DNA of 64,000 nucleotides from Sediminispirochaeta smaragdinae DSM 11293 (GTDB lineage Bacteria > Spirochaetota > Spirochaetia > DSM-16054 > Sediminispirochaetaceae), in contig NC_014364.1 of NCBI RefSeq assembly GCF_000143985.1, forward strand, positions 3,658,001-3,722,000. The letters are read 5' to 3'. This document shows, one piece after another, positions 44,320-52,458 of the stretch; within the stretch, counting starts at the first letter, position 1; each line of letters starts with the position of its first letter. A model generated the notes under the pieces. It ran no database searches. It was not told where the DNA came from and worked only from the letters and a program-made list of their open reading frames with translations. The translations under genes were made by a program, and so were the position numbers.

Positions 44320-45315
44320 CTATGATGTAGCCCTGACAAGCAAGGTTGTTTCCGAAAGTATGACCTCTTTCTCAGCCGCTTTGCCCTCAATAATCTCAAT
44401 GAGCCGCTCGGAAGCAACCTTTCCTATTTCAAGCTTGTTGATCCTTACGGTTGAAAGCTCCGGTTCGACTATTTCGCTGTAGTCGCTATCGTCGAAACCG
44501 ACTATTGCCAGATCCTCCGGAAGCTTGTAACCGGCGCGCAATGCAACCTTCATCGCCCCAATCGCAATTACATCATTTGTTGCAAAGATGGCAGTCGGCT
44601 CTCTTTTCTGGGCAAGTAGCTGCGTAGTACATTCCATTGAAGCCTCGAGACTCGGTTCCACACGCTTCACAAACCGCTCGTCAATCTCAAGGCCGTGCTT
44701 CTTCATGGTGTCGACAAAGGCACGGTATCTGGCGTTGTAGACGTTAGGAGAAAAATTACCTGATATGATTGCAATATCCACGTGTCCCCGCTGGATCAAA
44801 TGCTCAACAGCCTGAACTGTACCATTGTAGTTATCAACCGCCACACAGACAAGATCATCCATATCAATGATATTGTTCAAAAGGACAACCGGTATATTTT
44901 GGCTTTTGAAACTTTCGATCGTCGCCTTATCGGTTTGGCCGCAGATAATCACTCCATCCATCTGCTTTTTCATATATACTTGCCCTGTAGAAATATGGAT
45001 ATCACTTTCCGATGCTATGAATACCGAATACCCCTTCTCCTTGCAGGTCCGCAAGACGCCTTCGAATACCGGGGAATAAAACGGGTTTAAGACAACAGGA
45101 TATTGCTGGTCGGCAACAATAAAACCGATATTGTCGGTTTTTTTCCTGACCATGGCTCTGGCAATGGCATCAGGAGTGTAGTTGATCTCTTTTGCCGCTT
45201 TATAAATGATGGTTCGGGTCTTCTCTGAAACCTTCTCGGGTGAAGCGAAAGCACGGGAAATGGTAGTTTTTGAATAGCCGCAAAGCTTAGCAACATCCAA
45301 TATTGTCGCCCCCAT
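44320..45315 (-). CDS. LacI-family regulator of the TTT/metallo-hydrolase operon
   Basis: 331 residues. Standard LacI helix-turn-helix (ATILDVAKLCGYSKTTISRAFASPEKVSEKTR, YTPDAIARAMV hinge) and effector domain (IGFIVADQQYPVVLNPFYSPVFEGVL, DGVIICGQTDK, IAIISGNFSPN, AIFATNDVIAIGAMK, LAIVGFDDSDYSEI). It is the first gene of the operon and lies directly after an 18-bp palindrome that should be its own operator. The effector is unknown. Confidence 0.93.
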   Translation of the reverse strand: MGATILDVAKLCGYSKTTISRAFASPEKVSEKTRTIIYKAAKEINYTPDAIARAMVRKKTDNIGFIVADQQYPVVLNPFYSPVFEGVLRTCKEKGYSVFIASESDIHISTGQVYMKKQMDGVIICGQTDKATIESFKSQNIPVVLLNNIIDMDDLVCVAVDNYNGTVQAVEHLIQRGHVDIAIISGNFSPNVYNARYRAFVDTMKKHGLEIDERFVKRVEPSLEASMECTTQLLAQKREPTAIFATNDVIAIGAMKVALRAGYKLPEDLAIVGFDDSDYSEIVEPELSTVRINKLEIGKVASERLIEIIEGKAAEKEVILSETTLLVRATS

Positions 45316-45347
45316 GCCGACTTCTCCTGATGAATATAAGGTTTCAC

Positions 45348-45365
45348 AATGAGAACGTTCTCATT
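45348..45365 (-). promoter_or_regulatory. LacI operator of the TTT operon
   Basis: AATGAGAACGTTCTCATT is a perfect 18-bp palindrome with central CG. It begins 6 bp after the -10 element and covers the expected start point, 32 bp before the LacI start codon. Confidence 0.75.
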
Positions 45366-45371
45366 ACATGC

Positions 45372-45399
45372 ATTGTATCATGGATATGGGAAAGCGCAA
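45372..45399 (-). promoter_or_regulatory. Promoter of the LacI-TTT operon
   Basis: TTGCGC (45394-45399), 16 bp, TACAAT (45372-45377) on the minus strand. The weak -35 would suit an activated promoter. Confidence 0.65.
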
Positions 45400-45411
45400 G
45401 AAAATCTTGAG

Positions 45412-45433
45412 TAGTGTTTCGAATATTGGTGAT
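45412..45433 (-). promoter_or_regulatory. Conserved activator-like box upstream of the -35 element (copy C)
   Basis: Fits CACCAnnATTCnnAACACTA on the minus strand, 12 bp upstream of the -35 (8 bp in copies A and B). AAGATTTTCTTG between box and -35 matches copy B. Confidence 0.6.
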
Positions 45434-45446
45434 CATAGGATCCCTC

Positions 45447-45512
45447 TTGACCTTTTTTCTTTCACCACATATTGTACCACATGGTTAAACAATAAAGTTT
45501 AACCATGTGGTA
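45447..45512 (+). promoter_or_regulatory. tetR promoter with a long perfect operator
   Basis: TTGACC (45447-45452), 17 bp, TATTGT (45470-45475). TACCACATGGTTAAAC (45475-45490) and GTTTAACCATGTGGTA (45497-45512) are perfect 16-bp inverted arms around 6 bp. The operator begins at the -10 and covers the start point, so the TetR protein should repress its own operon. Confidence 0.8.
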
Positions 45513-45527
45513 AACACGGAGGTACAC

Positions 45528-46172
45528 ATGTTCACATTATCTTCCGATAACGAGCCGTCGAAAGAGGAGCTCATCCTTGAGGCGGCCATGAAGGTTTTCA
45601 TCGAAAAAGGATGGAGCGGAGCAAGAATGCAGGAAATTGCAGATCGGGCGGGAATCAATAAAACCCTTCTCCACTATTATTTCCGTTCAAAGGAAAATCT
45701 CTACAGACGGATTCTTCAGCAGGTCCTCACCTTTTTCTTTCGGCAGGCCAGCATCAACTACGATGAGGCTGATGACTTTGAGAGCTTTCTGAGGAAGGCG
45801 ATTGCGGCAATTATCGACACGGCGAACGACAACCCACAGTTGCCTATATTCATCATGCAAGAACTTTCCCGTGGTGGCGCAACAGTGCGCGAGGTGCTGA
45901 GGGATGTTGTCGACCGAGAAGAGATGGTCCTACCCGAATTATTGATGTCGCGCGTTAGCCAGGCACTTGCGACCGGAACAATACGTCGGATCGATCCCAT
46001 TCAATTCCTTCTCACCCTGATTGGAGGCTGTATCTACTTCTTTGTTGCCGAGCCTATCGCCATGGAGATCATTAAAAAACAAGATAGCGTCGGGGCGTTC
46101 GATCGGGCGGCCTTCATCGAAGAACGCAAGGAGGAAATTTTCAATGTTCTCTACTACGGTATCAAGGCGTAA
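45528..46172 (+). CDS. TetR-family regulator of the efflux operon
   Basis: 214 residues. Helix-turn-helix at about 15-60 (LILEAAMKVFIEKGWSGARMQEIADRAGINKTLLHYYFRSKENLYRR), then a TetR ligand domain with a TetR_C-like end. The ATG at 45528 follows GGAGG (45518-45522). It likely senses an exported compound and derepresses the six genes downstream. Confidence 0.93.
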   Translation: MFTLSSDNEPSKEELILEAAMKVFIEKGWSGARMQEIADRAGINKTLLHYYFRSKENLYRRILQQVLTFFFRQASINYDEADDFESFLRKAIAAIIDTANDNPQLPIFIMQELSRGGATVREVLRDVVDREEMVLPELLMSRVSQALATGTIRRIDPIQFLLTLIGGCIYFFVAEPIAMEIIKKQDSVGAFDRAAFIEERKEEIFNVLYYGIKA

Positions 46173-47493
46173 GGCGGGTCTAAAACCGGCCTTCATGCGA
46201 TGCAGACCGCCTGTTTCAATAGTACTCGGCATCTTTTTTTGTACCGTTATTACAAGTTTTGCCCAGACACCACAAGAGGCGATTGATCTTGCCCTTGCGC
46301 ATGATAACGATATTGCGGCCGCTCGGGCAGGCAGGGTAGCAGCCGAATACGGAGCACAGGCAGCTGCTTACGACCGGCTCCCACAGCTGAGCCTCGGCAG
46401 CAGCTATCAATACAGGGCCCCGGACAATGAACTCGATCTTACTCTGCCTACAGGCAGTACGACGATAAACCTTTCCCGGAAACACAATATGGAACTATCG
46501 GCAGGCCTTCACTGGCTTCTTTTTTCCGGTTTTGCCGTAGAATCGAACATCGAGCAGCAGAGGTTGCAAAGCCTGCTTGCCGACAATGCGCTCCAATCGA
46601 CGGAACTCGATGTTGCCTTCAAAACGATAAGCGCCTACCGAAATGTTCAGGCTACCCAGTTACAGCACAGCTCCCTTGCCTCTGGAAGAGAGCGGGCAAG
46701 AATTCAATTTGAGCAGGTGGAACATCTGAGGGAGCAAGGTATGGCAAACGAAGTCGATCTGCTATCCCTCAAATTGGCGCTTTTAGACTACGACCGCCAG
46801 CTTATGGAAACCGCTGCAAACATCGACAATGCCCGCCTGACCCTTGAAACGCTAACAGGCAGCAAGACATTCACCGTCCGACAGCCGCCCGCACAGCTCC
46901 CTTCTCTGGTGGTTCCAGAACTGCACATCGAACAGCTGTATCAGATGCAGGCGTTTCGCATCCGCCAGGAGATGGCAAGAAACCAGCAACGACTCACAGA
47001 CTCCGCGAGGCTACCCACATTTTCGGTGGATTCCCTACTCCATTATGGAAAACCAGGAACGAATTCCGTCGAAGACGAGTGGATGTTCTACGGCACAATA
47101 GGGCTTTCGCTAAACTGGTCGTGCAACTGGGGAGGCAACAGGCTTGCATCGGCCGGTGCAAGAGCGGCAGTAACCCAGGCTGATGCAAATAGCCGGGCAG
47201 TCAGACAGCAGTTGGAGCAGCTGTACAAAGAGGAAGTCCGCCGCTACATCAGTATGGACAGTGAGCTCGCCATACTGAAACAAGCCTTTGACGTTACTTC
47301 GAAAAAGATGGAGATCATCCAAGTACAATACAAGGAAGGAATGGCTTCGGTAACGGACTTCAACGATGCGAACCTTGCTCTCACCCAGGCTGAACTTCGC
47401 TACCGCAGTCAGATCCTTGCAATTCTGCTGGAATTGAATCGTATCGAGCTGTTAAGCGGAAAACCAATCGAACAATGGAGCGTTTCACAATGA
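46144..47493 (+). CDS. TolC-family outer-membrane efflux protein
   Basis: 449 residues: a signal peptide (SIVLGIFFCTVITSFA) and two OEP repeats of long alpha-helical hairpins with short strands (AIDLALAHDNDIAAARAGRVAAEYGAQAAAYDRLPQLSLGSSYQY; second repeat around TIGLSLNWSCNWGGNRLASAGARAAVTQA). The ATG at 46144 has AAGGAGG 9 bases before it and overlaps tetR by 29 bases; an ATG at 46195 would give a shorter leader but lacks a good ribosome site. It forms the outer-membrane exit duct of the pump. Confidence 0.87.
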   Translation: MFSTTVSRRKAGLKPAFMRCRPPVSIVLGIFFCTVITSFAQTPQEAIDLALAHDNDIAAARAGRVAAEYGAQAAAYDRLPQLSLGSSYQYRAPDNELDLTLPTGSTTINLSRKHNMELSAGLHWLLFSGFAVESNIEQQRLQSLLADNALQSTELDVAFKTISAYRNVQATQLQHSSLASGRERARIQFEQVEHLREQGMANEVDLLSLKLALLDYDRQLMETAANIDNARLTLETLTGSKTFTVRQPPAQLPSLVVPELHIEQLYQMQAFRIRQEMARNQQRLTDSARLPTFSVDSLLHYGKPGTNSVEDEWMFYGTIGLSLNWSCNWGGNRLASAGARAAVTQADANSRAVRQQLEQLYKEEVRRYISMDSELAILKQAFDVTSKKMEIIQVQYKEGMASVTDFNDANLALTQAELRYRSQILAILLELNRIELLSGKPIEQWSVSQ

Positions 47494-48377
47494 TCATACA
47501 GGCTTCAAAGCGAATACTTACCGTCCTCTTGCCCCTGATGCTTATAGCCGGCTGTGGGAACGGAAATGAAGAACAGAGTTTTAGCGGACAGACCGACAGC
47601 GACACGATTGTACTCTCCTCCCAGAGTGCGGGTATCATTACATCGGTCCTCGTCGACGAAGGCACCAGCGTCGAAAAGGGGGATCTCCTTGCCGAGATCG
47701 ACACCGAAAGGTTGGAGCTGCAGCGCCAGCAGCAGGCGGCCCAGCTCGATGGTATCGAGGCCCGAATACAGGCCGCCCTCTCCCAGATCGATCAAGCCAA
47801 GGAGGAACTATCACTCAGCGAGGAGACCCTTGCCAAAACCGAAAAGCTTCTGCCGCAGGGGGGAGCAACTCAGCAGAGAAGGGACGAGCTGGCCACCCAG
47901 GTAGGGGTCGGCAGGTCGAAGATACGGGGGCTTAAGGCCAACTACGACCTGCTGCAGGCACAGAAGAAAGAACTTCTTGCCGGCATGAAACTCACCAACA
48001 TAGCCATCCGCGACTCGTCGATAAGCGCCCCCATAGACGGAGTGGTCCTGAATCGCTTTCATGAAGCAGGAGAGCTGGCCGCCACAGGAACGCCTCTTTT
48101 CGAACTTGCCGATCTCTCCTCGCTTACCGTTAAGATCTATGTCCCCCTTGCCCAGCTGCCGGCGCTTCGCATCGGAAGCGAGGTTTCGATCATGGTGACG
48201 GGAAGCGAAAAAAGGTTGACGGGCAAGGTCGAACAGATAGCCGACGAGTCGGAATTCACCCCAAAGACGATTCTTACCAAGGAAACCCGCGAAACCCTGG
48301 TCTACGAGGTAAAGATTAGTGTTCCGAATCCTGGTGGTCTGCTGAAGATAGGAATGCCGGTAGATGTGTACCTCTGA
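47490..48377 (+). CDS. HlyD-family periplasmic adaptor, predicted lipoprotein
   Basis: 295 residues. Lipobox LIAGC at about residue 20 predicts lipid anchoring. A split biotinyl-lipoyl domain (SQSAGIITSVLVDEGTSVEKGDLLAEID ... SISAPIDGVVLNRFHEAGELAATGTPLFELAD) encloses a coiled-coil hairpin (about 70-150), and a beta-barrel domain ends in GLLKIGMPVDVYL. The start overlaps the tolC stop as ATGA. It joins the ABC-2 transporter to TolC. A 23-bp stretch near its 3' end is identical to the promoter box at 27.5 kb. Confidence 0.92.
   Translation: MIIQASKRILTVLLPLMLIAGCGNGNEEQSFSGQTDSDTIVLSSQSAGIITSVLVDEGTSVEKGDLLAEIDTERLELQRQQQAAQLDGIEARIQAALSQIDQAKEELSLSEETLAKTEKLLPQGGATQQRRDELATQVGVGRSKIRGLKANYDLLQAQKKELLAGMKLTNIAIRDSSISAPIDGVVLNRFHEAGELAATGTPLFELADLSSLTVKIYVPLAQLPALRIGSEVSIMVTGSEKRLTGKVEQIADESEFTPKTILTKETRETLVYEVKISVPNPGGLLKIGMPVDVYL
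48316..48338. repeat. 23-bp copy of the promoter box inside the HlyD-family gene
   Basis: Positions 48316-48338 are identical to 27481-27503, which holds copy B of the conserved box. Here the bases encode SVPNPGG, a conserved HlyD segment, and no promoter elements lie at the expected distance. Confidence 0.6.
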
Positions 48378-49314
48378 AAAAGAAGCAACGGCCGCCCTCG
48401 AAGCCCGGGCCGTTTCAAAAGGGTACGGAGCGATCAAGGCACTCAGCAGGGTCTCCTTTTCCGTAGAAAAAAGCACAATCTTCGGTCTGATCGGCCCGGA
48501 CGGAGGGGGAAAGACCACCCTCATACGTGCATTCGTCTCTTTACTCACCCTGGACGAAGGAGAACTCTACTTTCAGGGAAGGAGGGTGAATAAAAGTGCC
48601 GACTTCGTCCGATCTCATGTCGGTTACATGCCGCAGCGTTTCAGCCTCTATCAGGATCTGAGCGTGGAAGAAAATCTGCGCTTCTTCGGTCGGCTTTTCG
48701 GAGTCGAACGGAGAGATCTTGAAAAACGCATTCAAAGGCTGTACGAATTCTCCGGTCTCGGAAGTTTTACGAAACGCAGGGCAGGCGCCCTCTCCGGCGG
48801 GATGAAGCAAAAGCTCGCCCTCTCCTGCATGCTGGTCCATGCTCCGGAGATTATCATTCTTGATGAGCCTACCTTTGGCGTCGACCCTGTTTCGCGGAAC
48901 GATTTCTGGGCGATCCTTACCTCGCTGCGCGATGAGGGCACGACTATCCTCGTCAGTACCGCATACATGGACGAGGCCTATCTTTGCGACATGGTGGGCC
49001 TGATGTTCGGCGGAAAGCTTCTGGCAGTCGATGAACCGAATAGGCTCAAATCCTATTACGAGGTTCCCCTCTACCGTGCAGAAGGAGCTAAAGCACATCA
49101 AATCTACCGGTTTCTCGACGAAAGCGGTCTCTGCGACCAGTGTAATCTATTCGGCGACGGTGTTCACTTTACCTTGAAGAAGGCTGAGGATTCGAAGCAT
49201 ATCGAAACGCTCATCCAAAGCACTTCGTATACGGTCGACAATATCGTTCGGATAGAACCGGGGATTGAGGACCTGTTTCTCCTCCTTATGGAAACGAAAG
49301 GAAGTTATACATGA
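48364..49314 (+). CDS. ABC-2 exporter ATPase (first of two)
   Basis: 316 residues, one ABC domain plus a C-terminal extension of about 80 residues. Walker A reads GPDGGGKT in place of the usual GPNGAGKT, Walker B IIILDEPTFGVDP and signature LSGGMKQKL. The substitution keeps the GxxxxGKT pattern, so it should bind ATP. It overlaps the adaptor gene by 14 bases. This and the next gene correspond to the two halves of fused YbhF-type ATPases, here as separate genes. Confidence 0.92.
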   Translation: MCTSEKEATAALEARAVSKGYGAIKALSRVSFSVEKSTIFGLIGPDGGGKTTLIRAFVSLLTLDEGELYFQGRRVNKSADFVRSHVGYMPQRFSLYQDLSVEENLRFFGRLFGVERRDLEKRIQRLYEFSGLGSFTKRRAGALSGGMKQKLALSCMLVHAPEIIILDEPTFGVDPVSRNDFWAILTSLRDEGTTILVSTAYMDEAYLCDMVGLMFGGKLLAVDEPNRLKSYYEVPLYRAEGAKAHQIYRFLDESGLCDQCNLFGDGVHFTLKKAEDSKHIETLIQSTSYTVDNIVRIEPGIEDLFLLLMETKGSYT

Positions 49315-50066
49315 TAGAGGGAAAAAACATGGAGGAAAGATCCGCCGTCGATGTCGACGGGCTGACACGTCGCTTCGGCGATTTCATTGCGGTAAATGGA
49401 ATTTCCTTCCAGGTTGCGAAGGGAGAAATCTTCGGATTCCTCGGTGCGAACGGAGCAGGCAAGACAACGACCATTCGTATGCTTTGCGGCTTACTCTCGC
49501 CCACCGGCGGAAGCGGAAGGGTCGCCGGTTTCGATATCAGCAGTGAGTACGAGAAGATAAAGGAACGTATCGGCTACATGAGCCAGAAATTCAGTCTATA
49601 CGAAGACCTCACGGTCATGGAGAATATCGAATTCTACGGTGGAATCTACGGCCTCGGCCGCAATGAAGTGATCGAACGGAGTAGAGAACTTTTTGCGATT
49701 ATCGGCCTTAACGAACATGCGGACCAACTGGCAGCCTCCCTGCCCATGGGATGGAAGCAACGCATGGCATTGTGCGCCAGCCTGCTTCATGATCCGGACA
49801 TCATTTTTCTCGACGAGCCGACAAGCGGTGTCGATCCCGTGGCACGGCGTAGCTTTTGGCTGCTCATCTATCAGCTTGCAGAAACCGGTAAAACGATATT
49901 CGTCACGACACACTATATGGATGAGGCGGAGTATTGTAATCGCCTGGCGATCATGAAGCGGGGTGAGATTATCGAATTGTCGGGCCCGCAGGAGTTGAAG
50001 AAACGTTACGGAGTAGGTTCCATGCAGGAAGTATTTCTCGAAGCCGTACGGGAGAAAAAGATATGA
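49311..50066 (+). CDS. ABC-2 exporter ATPase (second of two)
   Basis: 251 residues. Walker A GANGAGKTT, Q-loop YMSQKFSLYEDLT and Walker B IIFLDEPTSGVDP are normal. The region before Walker B reads ASLPMGWKQRMALCASLLHDP, so the signature LSGGxxQR is altered to LPMGWKQR. The ATG at 49311 overlaps the upstream stop as ATGA, with GGAAG before it. It would pair with the first ATPase as an asymmetric heterodimer. Confidence 0.92.
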   Translation: MIEGKNMEERSAVDVDGLTRRFGDFIAVNGISFQVAKGEIFGFLGANGAGKTTTIRMLCGLLSPTGGSGRVAGFDISSEYEKIKERIGYMSQKFSLYEDLTVMENIEFYGGIYGLGRNEVIERSRELFAIIGLNEHADQLAASLPMGWKQRMALCASLLHDPDIIFLDEPTSGVDPVARRSFWLLIYQLAETGKTIFVTTHYMDEAEYCNRLAIMKRGEIIELSGPQELKKRYGVGSMQEVFLEAVREKKI

Positions 50067-51166
50067 AGAGTTCGATTCCGGCGATCGTCGGGAAGGAGAT
50101 TGTCCACATTCTCAGGGACAAGCAAAGTCTTTTTATGGTTCTTACCATGCCTGTCCTCATGTTGCTGCTGTACGGCTACGCCATCACCCTCGACATGCAA
50201 CGTATCAATATCATGGTCGTCGACAATTCCGGCACGCCACAGAGCCGGGAGCTGATCCGCCACGTTTCTTCAACCGATTTCTTCCGGATAAGCAAGGTGG
50301 ACAGCGGCATTCACGACATCAATACCCTGTTTCAAAGCAGGATGGCCCAGTGTGTTCTTTTTATCCCCGGCGATTACGCCGAAAGCATAATTTCAGGCCG
50401 ACAGGCAGACCTTCAACTCGTGATCGATGCAAGCGATCCCAATGCGGCAAGCTTCATCCAGAATTACATGGGAAAGGTGACCGCAGAGGAGATGATAAGG
50501 CGTAACGGAACAGAGGCAGGACTCTTTTCCATAGAGCCGAGGATCTTCTACAACCCGGATATGCGGTCGGCACCATTCTTCATTCCCGGACTTATCGCCC
50601 TCATCCTTATCCTGATAAGCGCCCTTCTGACAAGCATCGCCATCGTACGGGAAAAGGAGAGCGGGACCATGGAGCAGCTTTTAGTCAGCCCGGTAAAGCC
50701 GTCTCAGATCATCATCGGCAAGGTCCTCCCCTACACCCTCCTCGGCTTTGTCGATGGGCTCATTATCCTGGTTCTCGGCAGCCTCCTTTTCGATGTTCCG
50801 ATTCAGGGATCCTTCCTGCTTGTCGCCTGTATGATGTTGATCTATGTCGTAACAGGACTCAGTCTCGGCATACTGGTATCGACGATCTCCCAAAGTCAAT
50901 CGGTGGCGATGCTTGCGGCCATCACCCTGACCATCCTTCCTTCCATGCTGATGAGCGGCTTTATCTTTCCCATCAGCAGCATGCCCCGGGCATTTCAATA
51001 CTTCAGCAGGATCGTACCGGCAACCTATTTTATCGAGATCATTCGGGGAATCGTTCTGAAGGGAAACGGCATCGCACAAATCTATCGGCAGGCAGCCGTG
51101 CTGCTTGGCATAGATATCTTTCTCATCACGGTAAGTATCAGAGCATTTCGAATTCGCTTGGAGTAG
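50063..51166 (+). CDS. ABC-2 family export permease (YbhS-like)
   Basis: 367 residues, ABC2_membrane_3 layout: one N-terminal helix (MVLTMPVLMLLLYGYAITL), a large extracytoplasmic domain of about 150 residues, and five C-terminal helices including FFIPGLIALILILISALLTSIAIVREKESGTMEQLLVSPVKPSQIIIGK. The last block is the family signature. It is translationally coupled on both sides. Confidence 0.93.
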   Translation: MKSSIPAIVGKEIVHILRDKQSLFMVLTMPVLMLLLYGYAITLDMQRINIMVVDNSGTPQSRELIRHVSSTDFFRISKVDSGIHDINTLFQSRMAQCVLFIPGDYAESIISGRQADLQLVIDASDPNAASFIQNYMGKVTAEEMIRRNGTEAGLFSIEPRIFYNPDMRSAPFFIPGLIALILILISALLTSIAIVREKESGTMEQLLVSPVKPSQIIIGKVLPYTLLGFVDGLIILVLGSLLFDVPIQGSFLLVACMMLIYVVTGLSLGILVSTISQSQSVAMLAAITLTILPSMLMSGFIFPISSMPRAFQYFSRIVPATYFIEIIRGIVLKGNGIAQIYRQAAVLLGIDIFLITVSIRAFRIRLE

Positions 51167-51169
51167 ATC

Positions 51170-52279
51170 ATGAGACGAATCATCGCGGTCGTACGGAAAG
51201 AGTTCAGGCAGATCCGCCGAACCAAGGCATATATCGGCATTATTTTTATCGCACCCTTCATGCAATTGCTGATTATGGGATCGGCCATCACCAATGAGGT
51301 AAAACATATTCCTTCAGCGGTTTTGGATCTTGATCGCTCTCCGCACAGCAGAGAGGTGATCGAAGCGTTTAAGGCAGTGAATCTTTTCGATTATCTCGGT
51401 GAGGTCCAGTCACGGCTGGAGGCAACAGCAGAGATGGACGATGGCCGCCTCAAGCTTGTGCTCGTAATCCCCCGGCATTTTGAGCGTGATCTCTCCAGGG
51501 GGATACGGCCCGGCATTCAGGTCCTTATCGACGGGGTGGATGGTAACTCGGCGGGAATCACTCTAGGATACATCAATTCGGTACTTGCGAAGGTCCAACA
51601 TGATTGGGCACTCCACACAGCAGGACAAGGCGCCGCGTCCATCAATCTGATCCCGCGCATGCTCTATAATCCCAATCTCGACAGCACCCTCAACTTCGTT
51701 CCCGGTCTCATCGGTATCCTTCTGGTCATGATGACAACCATGCTTACCGCCCTCAATATCGTTCGGGAAAAAGAGATCGGAACACTGGAGCAGCTCATGG
51801 TGACCCCGCTGGAAGGGTGGCAGCTGATCATCGGTAAGATCATTCCCTTTACCGTCCTGGGCTTCCTGCAGTTTACCATCGGTGTGCTTGCCGCCCGGAT
51901 CATCTTCGCAATCCCATTACGCGGCAGCCTGCCCCTCCTCTATGCGATGGTCGGCCTCTTTTTTCTCTCGACCATGGGGCTGGGGATTTTTGTTTCGACC
52001 ATAACGCAAACCCAGCAGCAGGCGATGTTCGTCGCCTATTTCATCATCATTTTTATGCTTCTGCTTTCCGGATTTTTTGTTCCGATTCAAAACATGCCGA
52101 TATTCGTCCAGTACCTCACCTTGATTAATCCTCTACGCTACTTCATAAATGTCCTTCGGGAAATCTACCTTAAGGCGACCCCCTTCCGTTACCTCTGGAG
52201 AGAGGCAGCAGCAATGGGCGGCATAGGACTTACCTTGCTCATCGGAGCCGCCCTGCGCTTTCATAAGAGGTTGGGGTGA
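51170..52279 (+). CDS. ABC-2 family export permease (YbhR-like)
   Basis: 369 residues, a paralogue of the previous permease with the same layout: FIAPFMQLLIMGSAIT helix, periplasmic domain, then FVPGLIGILLVMMTTMLTALNIVREKEIGTLEQLMVTPLEGWQLIIGK. The two should form a heterodimeric channel fed by the two ATPases. It ends the efflux operon. The 179 bp after it, before the convergent SorC-type gene, show only a weak GATAGT/ACTATC hairpin and no clear terminator. Confidence 0.93.
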   Translation: MRRIIAVVRKEFRQIRRTKAYIGIIFIAPFMQLLIMGSAITNEVKHIPSAVLDLDRSPHSREVIEAFKAVNLFDYLGEVQSRLEATAEMDDGRLKLVLVIPRHFERDLSRGIRPGIQVLIDGVDGNSAGITLGYINSVLAKVQHDWALHTAGQGAASINLIPRMLYNPNLDSTLNFVPGLIGILLVMMTTMLTALNIVREKEIGTLEQLMVTPLEGWQLIIGKIIPFTVLGFLQFTIGVLAARIIFAIPLRGSLPLLYAMVGLFFLSTMGLGIFVSTITQTQQQAMFVAYFIIIFMLLLSGFFVPIQNMPIFVQYLTLINPLRYFINVLREIYLKATPFRYLWREAAAMGGIGLTLLIGAALRFHKRLG

Positions 52280-52458
52280 AATCTGATTCTTCGCCATTAA
52301 CTGCATGATAGTATAATGCACTATCTACCGGGAAAGTACTCTCCACCAGACGTGAAAAATATTTCAAATATGATGCAGAAAACAGAGAGAGAAAACCATA
52401 TTGGGCTGATACGTTACATTTACCTATAAGCGAGTTTCGAAGCGTTTCATAATACCTT

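Noticed and set aside
49311-51166. A nodulation-type or natural-product exporter
   Set aside because: Two ATPases, two ABC-2 permeases, an HlyD adaptor and TolC under TetR fit the general YbhGFSR-type efflux pump; nothing points to a specific product.
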